64,000 nt of DNA, taken from Tricholomella constricta (taxonomy: Eukaryota; Basidiomycota; Agaricomycetes; Agaricales; Lyophyllaceae). Each line of letters opens with the position of its first letter. Positions within the stretch are counted from its first letter, which is position 1. The position numbers were made by a program, and so were the translations under genes. The DNA is taken from assembly GCA_013368375.1 (NCBI GenBank), contig JAACJP010000010.1, forward strand, positions 496,001 through 560,000, given 5' to 3'. The notes under the pieces were generated by a model. That model was not told where the DNA came from and did no database searches. It was given only the letters and a program-made list of their open reading frames with translations. Below, one piece after another: positions 10,807 to 19,095 of the stretch.

Positions 10807-13800
10807 ATGCCTAGTACAACAACTATATCACGTATATCTATACTGTCCCAGAATGTAAATCGAAACTATGAGTTGGTTTCAAACATTCTGGAAGAACGCA
10901 AGTCGTCATTCGACCTCTTATTGATTCAAGAACCTCCATGGAACTTCATACGGCGCACCGTCTCAGCTACCAACCCGGAAGGGGAGGCAGTGGTCGGTCC
11001 ACCAATTCATCCAGACTGGATGGTCATCTTCCGGCGCCCGAAAGGCGAGGACAATAGACCACGAGTCATGACCTATGTGAACAAACGGCTAGCAGCAATG
11101 CGACCCGCGTTTCGCACAGACCTTGCAGATCACAGGGACATCCTGGTGCTCACGTTGTGGGGTGAAGACAACACTCCTCTACACTATATCAATGTCTATT
11201 CAGACCAAAACTCCACAGCCATTAACTGGCTGTGCGACAACGTAGAACGCCTACCACAGCTTCAGTGCATGGCAGGCGACTTCAACTGCCATTCATCTGT
11301 CTGGGACCCCCGACACGAAGGCAACAATCATGTCGCAACGTCACTGATTGACGCTGCGTCTGACCTCGGGGTGGAAGTAAGTGTGCAACCTGTTAGGACG
11401 CCCACGCACTTCCCCCATGCCAGGGGCCTTGTGCCCTCGGTAATCGACCTTATGTTCCTACCACAAGACCGCCTGGTAGGACTTACACACGAGGTGCGCA
11501 CAGACTGGATTGGCCCTTCGGACCATGCACCACTCTGCGTAACCCTCCCTATCCGTGCTACAGAAGTAGCTTCAGAAAGGCTGGCAATGCCCAAAGGAAG
11601 CGAAGAGGAATCATCGTTTCTACAAGCACTGCTCACCTACATTAAGTCAATGGACATCTCCAATATTGACACACGCGACACTCTAGAAGACCTGATTGCA
11701 GGCCTTGCAAGAGCTTGCAACGATGCATGGAACTCAAATGCCAAAACAGTCAAAGTGAACACCCGGTCAAAAGCCTGGTGGAATGCTGACTGCGCCACTG
11801 CGATGAGGCAGTACAGACAGTCCCGGTCCCCTGCAGACTATGGGGCTCTTAGGCGCGCCACAAAGGCGGCTAAACGGCAATTTTTCGATGAACGCATCGA
11901 AACCATTGCTACCAAGAACAAGCGACCTTGGGACCTGATGAACTGGACCAAGCAACGCAACCTCCCCACATACGAGGCAATTTGCTATAACGAAGCGCCC
12001 TGTAATACGATGGATGACCTTTGGCAGGCCCTTCACGCCACATATAATGCTGCGTCAGATCGACCAGTCAAAGTGGAAGTACTGGAGGAAGTGGAGCAAG
12101 AACCCCCGCGCGAGTGGGTGGACTTCAGCACTGCTGAACTCCGGGAAGAATTGGCAAAGTGTTCAAACACGTCTGCGCCGGGACCAGATCATTTGACCTG
12201 GTACCAGCTCAAAAAACTTGTCATTGACAACGATGTTGCTGACAAGTTCACCAAGATTGCCAGTGCCTGCCTCCGCGTGGGTTACTGGCCATCTCACTTT
12301 AAAGAGTCTCGCTCGGTCATTCTCCCAAAACCGAACAAGCCCTCATATTCCGCTCCCAAAGCATTCAGGCCTATTGTGCTATTGAACACGCTCGGGAAGC
12401 TGTTTGAGAAAATGCTCGCAAACCGTATGCAGTTTGAAGCAGCAAAGCATGGTATCTTCCATCCCAACCAGTTCGGAGGAGTGCGTCAGCATTCCACTGA
12501 AGATGCTGGGGTGTACCTTACCCACATCGTCAAGACGGGCTGGGCCCGTGGATTGAAAACAAGCGTTGTTGCCTTTGACCTGGCACAATTCTTTCCCTCC
12601 TTGAACCATGAGGTTCTCATCGCAACGCTGGAGCGGCTAGGCTTCTCCCCGGCTGTTGTTAACTTCTTTCGATCCTACCTAGTGGATCGTTATACTTCCT
12701 ATGCGTGGAACACAGAGTCCTCGCCCAGGATGCGCGCTGATGTCGGGGTTGGCCAAGGGTCCGCTCTGTCTCCAATCCTCTCTGCACTGTACCTTGTGCC
12801 AGTGATGAGAATTTTCCAGAAGAGAATCGAGGTAGACCTCTGTACTCTAATGTCATACGTGGATGATGGCTCCCTCATTGTCCAATCTAAAACATGGGAT
12901 ACAAATCTCATTAAACTCAAGGAAGCCTACGCAGTCATCAATGAACTGGTGGATGCGATTGGTTTACTCCTTGAACACGACAAAACTGAAGTCTTTCATT
13001 TCTCCCGCAAAGCAACCGATGATAACCCATCGATTGACTTAGGCTATGCCCCCTACACAGAGGACACCCCACTCAAGCCAAAGCGCGTCTGGTGCTACCT
13101 TGGGTTCTATTTTGACAGAGGTCTTACATTCAAAGACCATGTCAAATACTATGCTACCAAGTCACTCACCACGGTGAACATGGTGATGCTTGGCAACTCA
13201 TCGCGGGGGATTACCCCCTCTCAAAAACGTCTCCTTTACCGCGCCTGTGTGCTGCCCTTGGCCACGTACGGGTGCAGGTTATGGACATATAAAGGCGCTC
13301 GTAACAAAATGGTTATGAAGTCACTCGCCCAGATGCAACGCAAGGCGGCGCTCTGGATACTTGGTGCATTTCGCACATCTCCTGGTGGAGGGGTGGAAAC
13401 CCTTGCAGGCTTACCACCTGTCCATCTGCACATCAAGAAACTGGTCGATCACTCTTTCGCCCGGACTCGTACACTCCTGAACACCCATCCAACACTCTCT
13501 CTCATGAGTACGCGGCATGGTCTGTTCAGAGGGGAGGAATTCCACCCCTGCGCCATATCAAGTATGGCACCCTCATTACAGAAGCGAGTTAAATCTTCTG
13601 TGATGGACGCGGAGGCTAACGCCTCTGTTGTCAATGAGCCCATGAACCCCCTCCACGAGGAGGCCACACCAGGGCAACGGGTTTCCGACTTGTTTGGAGC
13701 CCAAATCACCTATGACCTTGACATCCCCCGGGATAAAGAGGCCCTAGCTGATCGACGCAACCACTTGGATGCGCTTCGCACTGAGGGAGGCCTGGATCCG

Positions 13801-14922
13801 CGAACCGTCATGGTTGCAGCGGACGCCTCGGTCCCCACTGACGATCGACTCCAGGCAATTATTGCCTGCACCCTTATCCACGGGGACGTAGGTCCCAGTG
13901 TATCCCGGCAGGTGGCCGGCAAAGCTACCTCAGACGATGCTGAACTCGCAGCCATCGCAATGGCTGTAGGCAAAGCACTGCAACGACCAGACTGGGACAG
14001 AATTCTGGTCTTCTCGGACTCAACCAAGGCCATTAAGTGGGCTTTGGATGCCAGTCTACATTCAGGTCAGATGCATTCGATTGCAATCTGCTCCAAACTT
14101 CGTACTTGGTTGTCTGACCATCCAGACCGCCATGTGCAATTCATACACGTCCCAAGCCGTTTGCGGTGGGATATCCACTTCTCGTCGCATGAGGCTGCTA
14201 CGCAGCTGAAAGTGCCACAAGGACCTCGCTCACGCACATCACTAGATTATGCGCGCAAACGCACTGTTGAACAGATGCTGAAGGAATGGACTCGTCTATT
14301 CCAGCAGCCTGAATACAGCGGCAGATCATTCCTTCGAACAAAGAGGAAAGGCAAGCCAATAGCACCATCACACCTTGATGGTAGCCCATGGCTTAAAGTA
14401 ATGGGCAAGTCAAATGCCCACACTGCTCGGATGTCTCGTAGCATCCTCAATCACGCCCCTATTGGCGAATACCGGAGGCGGTTTAACCTTTCTGAGGAGG
14501 TGAACTGCTCCTGTCGCAACGGCGGGCTCGAAACCAGAGCCCACATCCTGGACCAATGTCCCAAATACACGAGGAAGCGCCGGGCCCCGGCGCGCCTCGA
14601 ACATAAGAATTACCTCGAATTCCTCGAGGCTAACCCACGGACCTTTGCTTTCCCAAGCGAAAATCCACCTCCACCCTTTCCCAAGGCCAGACCAAAGCGT
14701 AAACCACCAGACCAGCCTACGCGTAACCGCAACGGCCGTGAGGTGCATCACCGCAGATTAGCACATCGCATGCAGCCTGACGAAGGCCTGCACGATCAAC
14801 CAGCACGCCCAGAAGATCTCATCTGGGTACCTGAATTATTCCGCTTGCTACGGCGAGACGAAGCAATTGCTGCTGGACTGGTATTTGCCGACCAGCAACA
14901 AGGCGCCGGGTTACTCGACTGA
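10807..14922 (+). CDS. LINE-3 ORF2, APE endonuclease-reverse transcriptase-RNase H polyprotein
   Basis: I place the start at the ATG 14 nt after the ORF1 stop; the frame is open a little further up but only with a non-ATG codon. Domains: APE endonuclease 1-~245 (SQN at ~16, IQEPPW at ~42, AGDFN at ~158, GPSDHAP at ~238); RT ~430-800 with SYVDDG at ~683; RNase H ~1000-1130 with three acidic motifs (VAADAS, DDAEL, FSDST); and a C-terminal Cys/His motif (CSCRN...HILDQC) near 1230-1250. It nicks the target and copies LINE RNA at the nick. About 1371 aa, full length, no lesion. The presence of RNase H fits Tad1-type fungal LINEs. Confidence 0.93.
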   Translation: MPSTTTISRISILSQNVNRNYELVSNILEERKSSFDLLLIQEPPWNFIRRTVSATNPEGEAVVGPPIHPDWMVIFRRPKGEDNRPRVMTYVNKRLAAMRPAFRTDLADHRDILVLTLWGEDNTPLHYINVYSDQNSTAINWLCDNVERLPQLQCMAGDFNCHSSVWDPRHEGNNHVATSLIDAASDLGVEVSVQPVRTPTHFPHARGLVPSVIDLMFLPQDRLVGLTHEVRTDWIGPSDHAPLCVTLPIRATEVASERLAMPKGSEEESSFLQALLTYIKSMDISNIDTRDTLEDLIAGLARACNDAWNSNAKTVKVNTRSKAWWNADCATAMRQYRQSRSPADYGALRRATKAAKRQFFDERIETIATKNKRPWDLMNWTKQRNLPTYEAICYNEAPCNTMDDLWQALHATYNAASDRPVKVEVLEEVEQEPPREWVDFSTAELREELAKCSNTSAPGPDHLTWYQLKKLVIDNDVADKFTKIASACLRVGYWPSHFKESRSVILPKPNKPSYSAPKAFRPIVLLNTLGKLFEKMLANRMQFEAAKHGIFHPNQFGGVRQHSTEDAGVYLTHIVKTGWARGLKTSVVAFDLAQFFPSLNHEVLIATLERLGFSPAVVNFFRSYLVDRYTSYAWNTESSPRMRADVGVGQGSALSPILSALYLVPVMRIFQKRIEVDLCTLMSYVDDGSLIVQSKTWDTNLIKLKEAYAVINELVDAIGLLLEHDKTEVFHFSRKATDDNPSIDLGYAPYTEDTPLKPKRVWCYLGFYFDRGLTFKDHVKYYATKSLTTVNMVMLGNSSRGITPSQKRLLYRACVLPLATYGCRLWTYKGARNKMVMKSLAQMQRKAALWILGAFRTSPGGGVETLAGLPPVHLHIKKLVDHSFARTRTLLNTHPTLSLMSTRHGLFRGEEFHPCAISSMAPSLQKRVKSSVMDAEANASVVNEPMNPLHEEATPGQRVSDLFGAQITYDLDIPRDKEALADRRNHLDALRTEGGLDPRTVMVAADASVPTDDRLQAIIACTLIHGDVGPSVSRQVAGKATSDDAELAAIAMAVGKALQRPDWDRILVFSDSTKAIKWALDASLHSGQMHSIAICSKLRTWLSDHPDRHVQFIHVPSRLRWDIHFSSHEAATQLKVPQGPRSRTSLDYARKRTVEQMLKEWTRLFQQPEYSGRSFLRTKRKGKPIAPSHLDGSPWLKVMGKSNAHTARMSRSILNHAPIGEYRRRFNLSEEVNCSCRNGGLETRAHILDQCPKYTRKRRAPARLEHKNYLEFLEANPRTFAFPSENPPPPFPKARPKRKPPDQPTRNRNGREVHHRRLAHRMQPDEGLHDQPARPEDLIWVPELFRLLRRDEAIAAGLVFADQQQGAGLLD

Positions 14923-14973
14923 TTAGTACCTAACCGTCAGAAGGGGGCCTCGGGGTCATACCTGCGGTACCTT

Positions 14974-14997
14974 CCCTCGGGAGGGCTAAGCTAGCCC
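14974..14997 (+). other. LINE 3'UTR stem-loops
   Basis: CCCTC-GG-GAGGG (14974-14985) overlaps GGGCTA-AGC-TAGCCC (14983-14997): two mutually exclusive hairpins sharing GGG. The same sequence is in all LINE copies that retain this part of the 3'UTR (P, LINE-2, -4, -5). It could be part of the RNA fold recognised by the RT; that is inference. Confidence 0.5.
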
Positions 14998-15231
14998 CAC
15001 TGCCAAGGCGGAGGGGTCCTTCTACGACTTGGAACCTCTCAGCGAGCACACCCTCGCTATTTGGCAGATTCTGCCTCCACGCGGGACTCTTCCGAGCGGC
15101 CTGCATATCGAGATGCACACGTTACATGCAACACCACTACTGTCACTGTAGATATACCATGTACTACACACCAGCCGGACTGCGACCGGGCGCCGGGGTA
15201 TAAATATGCATTTCAAAAAAAAAAAAAAAAA

Positions 15232-15729
15232 GGCTTAGTGGCTGCAGGAGCCGCATCAGTTTGTTTGGAGTTCGGTGTAGCTGGAAGCTTCGCGCCATCG
15301 CGCTGCTTGCCCTTCGCTGCAGAAGAAGTCAATGGACCCGCTCTCCCGGATGGTGCAGGGAACGGGGGCGACGGTAGTGGGTTCCCTGGGTAGGGAACGT
15401 GAAGAATACACGCATTGCGCACTGCATACAGTGCCTTGATAGTGCGGGGGTCGGGCCTTGGCATCGCTGTTGATGTCCCCATCACCTCCAGTGAGGCCTA
15501 TGGGGAACCCGTCGCCTGATTGTCCATAGAATGCAACAGGGTCATCTGTATGCATGGGTGTACTGTCCCTGCTCACCTGGGACACATTTTCATCGTCAGC
15601 ATCGTCCGATCCGTCCTTATCTCCCTTCCAACGCTTTGGGTCGGGCGTTGGGGCAGAGGGCGATGCTGGTCGCGATGATTTCATCGAGGAAGGCGCCGTG
15701 GGCGCCTGGGGGCGTTGGGGGGTGGTTTC
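15232..15729 (-). pseudogene. LINE P ORF1 remnant (left of the SINE)
   Basis: Minus-strand ORF1 sequence reading from TTPQRPQAP to the DAAPAATKP segment, then cut by LINE-3's poly(A). Compared with LINE-3, about 180 bp are missing between DINSDAKA and DPRTI. Scattered substitutions agree with an older copy. The rest of ORF1's N-terminus lies on the other side of the SINE (16064-16236). Confidence 0.8.
15715..15729. repeat. SINE target-site duplication, left copy
   Basis: TTGGGGGGTGGTTTC, identical to 16049-16063. The uninterrupted target is seen in LINE-4's ORF1 (about 25105-25119). Confidence 0.92.
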
Positions 15730-16048
15730 TTTTTTTTTTTTTTTTTTTTTTTCTTTTGGTGGAGCGTTTGGTGTAGTCTGCCGACCGACGACAACGTCGT
15801 CTCCTTCAGACCCGCTGGTGGCGGCCAGGGACATAGACCTGGCCTGGGGACCTATTTCTAGGAGGAGGTAATGCATTTACGCACGCTGCATGATTGCAAC
15901 AGTGTGGGACTCGATCATTAGATAATACCCACTAAAACCCCCTTGTGGCTGAACGAGGATGGGATTCGAACTCGCGACTTTCTGCACTTGTCAGAGAGTC
16001 ACATGCCCTTGGCCGGAAACGATGGTGCCACTACGCCATCGTTACCCC
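15730..16048 (-). mobile_element. tRNA-derived SINE, 319 bp
   Basis: Bounded by a perfect 15-bp TSD and inserted in LINE P ORF1. Read on the minus strand it has a tRNA-like head (16048 to about 15955) with a consensus A box and B box, a ~200-bp body unrelated to tRNA, and an A-rich tail (AAAAG then ~22 A, ending at 15730). The head does not fold into a good tRNA: the acceptor stem is nearly paired but the T stem has mismatches. So it is a SINE, not a tRNA gene. The body holds a short perfect hairpin, GACGAC-GTT-GTCGTC. The A tail and 15-bp TSD match the LINE insertions around it, which suggests that the LINE machinery moved it. Confidence 0.88.
15963..16038 (-). promoter_or_regulatory. Internal Pol III promoter of the SINE (A box + B box)
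   Basis: A box TGGCGTAGTGG (minus, 16038-16028) fits TRGYNNARNNG at every position. B box GTTCGAATC (minus, 15971-15963) fits GWTCRANNC. Spacing is as in a tRNA with a longer variable region. Confidence 0.8.
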
Positions 16049-16063
16049 TTGGGGGGTGGTTTC
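16049..16063. repeat. SINE target-site duplication, right copy
   Basis: TTGGGGGGTGGTTTC, identical to 15715-15729. Confidence 0.92.
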
Positions 16064-16236
16064 GAGGTCATCCCCCCCTCAATCCATTGGATCCACTGGG
16101 ATCTCCGAGGATCCCGGTGGTGTAGTGGTGAAAAAGGCGTCAGAGCTGCTCATAGGTGCAGATCTGACTGAGATCGAGCGAGAAATAGAGGCTAGAGAGG
16201 CTAGAAGAGGTTGCGAGGTTGCGACTTGTGGCTGTG
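16064..16236 (-). mobile_element. LINE P 5' end (5'UTR and ORF1 start)
   Basis: Minus strand: 5'UTR, ATG and first codons of ORF1 (MSSSDAFF...), continuing across the SINE into 15232-15729. The first ~33 nt of the LINE are missing and the sequence joins Copia integrase DNA at 16236/16237. No TSD is visible against the left boundary at 350. Confidence 0.8.
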
Positions 16237-17391
16237 TGACTTGCGTTCCTAAGCAGCTTCGGTAGTGAGATAGTGATCGAAGGCTTCATCCTTGTGAGCA
16301 AGGAGGGAAGTACTACCAAAGTTCGAATGGTGATCGAGAATGGTGTGGAAAAAACTTTTGCCGTGAGGAGTTTTCACAGGGAAAGGACCGCATGTATCCA
16401 TATGAAGGAGTTCGCACACCTGAGGAGCTCTGCGGGCGAAGCGATCGAATGGTCGCTGAGGGTGTTTTCCGATCAAGCAAGGAATGCAGTGGGTATCAGA
16501 AAAAGGACCTTCGTACTTGACGCCAGTAGCGTAGGACTTGGTAAGAACAGCTCGAGTAGCATCAAGGCCTAGGTGTCCGAAACGACGGTGCCAGAGGTTC
16601 GGCGTAAGATCGACGCGGGGAAAGCTTAGGTCAGAAGGCTGCTGTTCGATAGCCGGAAGAACGAGGAAGTCGTTCAGATGGGACGGATAAGGGGAAAGTG
16701 GTGGGAGGACGAAGTCCAGGTGAAGGAAGGAAAGACGTCGTACAACAGTTGCGCTTATCGTATGTTCAGGAGAGTGAGAGACCGAGTCGGGGAGATGAAT
16801 AGACGTGACATTCTTCTCGAAGACTAAGTGCATGTCCTTTTCGGCTAATGATCCAACCGATAGTAGATTAATGGGGACATCGGGCGCATGAAGGCAGTCC
16901 TGAAGGCAGATAACGCGATCGACACCATCTAACGAGATCCGAAAACGAACTTCACCCTTTGCCAGAGTTGTGAGTGTTCCACAATTAGCCGTTCCGACAG
17001 GGACTGCGAGTGAAGTGTCATAGGACCAGAAATATTTTCGATCGCGAATGATATGAACTGTGCAGCCTGAGTCGAGAATGGCATTGAATCGATCTGCGAG
17101 AGAAGCCAGAACGATGGGACTTGCAGCATTAGCAAAGTCGAGGTAAAGCACAGAATCCGAGTGAAGAGGTGGGGAATCAGACGTAGGATAAGTGGAAAGA
17201 GGCGCGGGGACCGATTCAATTTCGATTTCAACAGATTCTACGATTGGTTCAAGTGACGATTCAGAAGCGACAGCAACATGGGCGCGAGGACGGGGAGGAT
17301 TTGCAGCAAGATAACGGTCTCGACCCCCGACGTCGCCTCCGGCTCCCAACAATTTCCTGCAATGTGACCGAGAGCACCACAGTTCGAGCAC
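16237..17391 (-). pseudogene. Copia Z pol fragment: protease, GAG-pre-integrase, start of integrase
   Basis: Minus strand. An aspartic protease with the ILDSGCTVH active site, a GAG-pre-integrase HHCC zinc region (WHRRFGHLG ... CIPCLIGK) and the first strand of integrase with its first catalytic Asp (HMDTCGPFP). The frame meets a stop near 16250 (LTTEAA*) and the sequence is then cut by LINE P. Integrase core, RT and RNase H are absent here. It is in the -1 frame relative to gag, overlapping it by about 150 bp; since most Copia elements have one ORF, this is probably a decay frameshift just after the gag zinc knuckle. Confidence 0.82.
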
Positions 17392-18242
17392 TGGGGGCGA
17401 GTAGCAGCAGGAGCAGGATTGGAGTCCTGAGCGATTGTTGCAGTAGTAGCAGGATTCGTGGATGGAGTCGTCGTAACCGAAGAGGTAGACGGTTGAGAGC
17501 GACGAGGAGTGTTCCCATGGACGTTGGAGAGGCGCCGAGAAGCGAGTTCAACATTGAGGGCGGCTTGCAAGGCATCATAGAAGGTAATAACACCATGAGG
17601 AGGGTTGGAGTTGAAGCCTTCACGGATAAGGACACGAAGTGGTTCGTACTCGTACGTGCGTGGAAGTCCGTCAGCGAAGCGTTGAACCTTCTCGAAAGAG
17701 GAGAAATCCCAGTGAGTGCCTTCGACTTGAAGAACTGCTTTTCGCCATAGATCCACGTAAGAGGAGACATCGTTACCGACGACCTTCTTCGATAACACGG
17801 ACTCACGGACCAGGGCGGCAGAAGCAGCATCGTACACTCCGTATTTGGTGCGAAGAATCCGTAAGATGTCACGGGCAGAACGTTGAGGATTGCCCCAAGC
17901 GTCGCGCTTTGGGGGAATGAGTGACGAAGGGACAGGTCTAAGCTTGCCGACAAGTACAAAGGAAACGATGTCGTCTTGAGTCCACCAGGATCGGTAAGCA
18001 TCAAGTTCCTCAGGAGTATAGCGCGCTTTATCGATAGAAGGAGGTAAGGACGGATACGCGGTAGGATCCAGGAGGAGGTCTGGCAGGAGGAGATCGATGA
18101 TGTGACTGTAAAGACCCATTGCTTCGATGACCTGGAGGACAGCCGAATGCCATTTAGACCAGTCGTTTGCCGAAGAAAGAAGAAGAATGCTTGATAAACT
18201 AGGAAAATCGGGTTTTGCATAGGGGAGCCGAGGAAACGGCAA
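17238..18242 (-). pseudogene. Copia Z gag
   Basis: A Gag-like protein of about 330 aa, starting MPFPRLPYAKPD. An N-terminal Copia-type gag core (WSKWHSAVLQVIEAMGLYSHI ... VVGNDVSSYVDLWRKAV) is followed by a Ser/Thr/Pro-rich linker and one CCHC knuckle (CSNCGALGHIAGNC, near residue 290). The pol frame begins in the overlapping -1 frame directly after the knuckle. It would package the element RNA. The element is truncated by the LINE nest, so this is a dead copy. Confidence 0.78.
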
Positions 18243-18552
18243 ACAACTGGGGCAGGGTCGGGTCCAGTAAAGTCGGTCCTGGGAGAGGTCCGCGTGGAGT
18301 CACACATGGACGCGTCGGATTCAAAAGAACACGTCGAGGGATATATGAGCGAGATCCAAGGAGAGTGGGATGACCCGGTTGAACAGATCCCTGGCCGCGC
18401 GTTGGGTGGTTGGACATCGTCGCAGAGTCTAACGACCGATCGTGATAGATCGGGGTGACTATATGCGGCAAGAAAAGTGAATCTGTATGATCAAAAGAAT
18501 AGCCGAGGCCTCTGGAAACCGAGGCAATTGAATTGAGTCCAATTCTAGGTGG

Positions 18553-18563
18553 GGCCCATAACC
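18553..18563 (-). promoter_or_regulatory. Copia Z primer-binding site
   Basis: Minus strand GGTTATGGGCC, the same core as the sites beside the LTRs of Copia X (26062) and Y (27996). It places the 5' LTR of Copia Z to the right of 18563. Confidence 0.6.
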
Positions 18564-18714
18564 TGATGGCCTAGATAGGACACGGGTAAATAATCCTCAG
18601 CGTCAGAATAGAAAGGAAGACGACTGAGGATGAAGATGAAAGAATGGAGGAAGTGTATGGTAGGTCACGTGCGATTGATAACGTAAGCGATGATAATAGG
18701 TCCCATGGACAACA
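18564..18714 (-). repeat. Candidate 5' LTR of Copia Z
   Basis: The stretch between the primer-binding site and a TGTTGTCC start (minus strand at 18714) begins TG and ends CA, as LTRs do, and would be ~150 bp. No partner LTR is in the window, so the boundaries are a guess. Confidence 0.35.
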
Positions 18715-18765
18715 GAGATGATGGGCGTACTTGTCAAGCGAAGCCAGGTCCACTGCTGGGTGGGT

Positions 18766-18781
18766 AGAATGCGAGGTGCTT
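18766..18781. repeat. LINE-4 target-site duplication, left copy
   Basis: AGAATGCGAGGTGCTT, identical to 25324-25339. The last T may overlap the poly(T). Confidence 0.93.
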
Positions 18782-19095
18782 TTTTTTTTTTTTTTTTTTT
18801 TGAAATCCATATTTATACCCCGGCGCCTGGTCGCAGTCCGGCTGGTGTGTAGTACATGTGATATATCTACAGTGACAGTAGTGGTGTTGCATGTAACGTG
18901 TGCATCTCGATATGCAGGCCGCTCGGAAGAGTCCCGCGTGGAGGCAGAATCTGCCAAATAGCGAGGGTGTGCTCGCTGAGAGGTTCCAAGTCGTAGAAGG
19001 ACCCCTCCGCCTTGGCAGTGGGGCTAGCTTAGCCCTCCCGAGGGAAGGTACCGCAGGTATGACCCCGAGGCCCCCTTCTGACGGTTAGGTACTAA

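Larger units (their letters stand above)
8698..15231 (+). mobile_element. LINE-3, full-length Tad1-like non-LTR retrotransposon
   Basis: About 6.5 kb: 5'UTR of ~110 bp (8698-8809), ORF1 (8810-10792), a 14-nt spacer, ORF2 (10807-14922), a ~290-bp 3'UTR and poly(A) at 15215-15231. The 5' terminus matches LINE-4's, so it is not truncated. Both ORFs are open, with all expected motifs, so this is the one copy here that could be autonomous. Its 3' end adjoins minus-strand ORF1 of LINE P at 15232. The matching short duplication for its 5' end lies at 1289-1303 beside LINE-2, not at 15232, so its two ends seem to come from different insertions. Confidence 0.92.

Noticed and set aside
15730..15800. 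SINE 3' end borrowed from the LINE 3' end
   Set aside because: Only a short ACTACACCA-like similarity to the LINE's ACTACACACC; not enough to claim a shared recognition tail.
15962..16048. Functional tRNA gene on the minus strand
   Set aside because: A and B boxes fit, but the T stem has mismatches, and the unit is embedded in a 319-bp sequence with an A tail and perfect TSD, so it is a SINE head.
17238..17391. Programmed -1 frameshift between Copia Z gag and pol
   Set aside because: Frames do overlap by -1, but Copia elements normally use one ORF, no slippery heptamer was seen after the knuckle, and the element is decayed.
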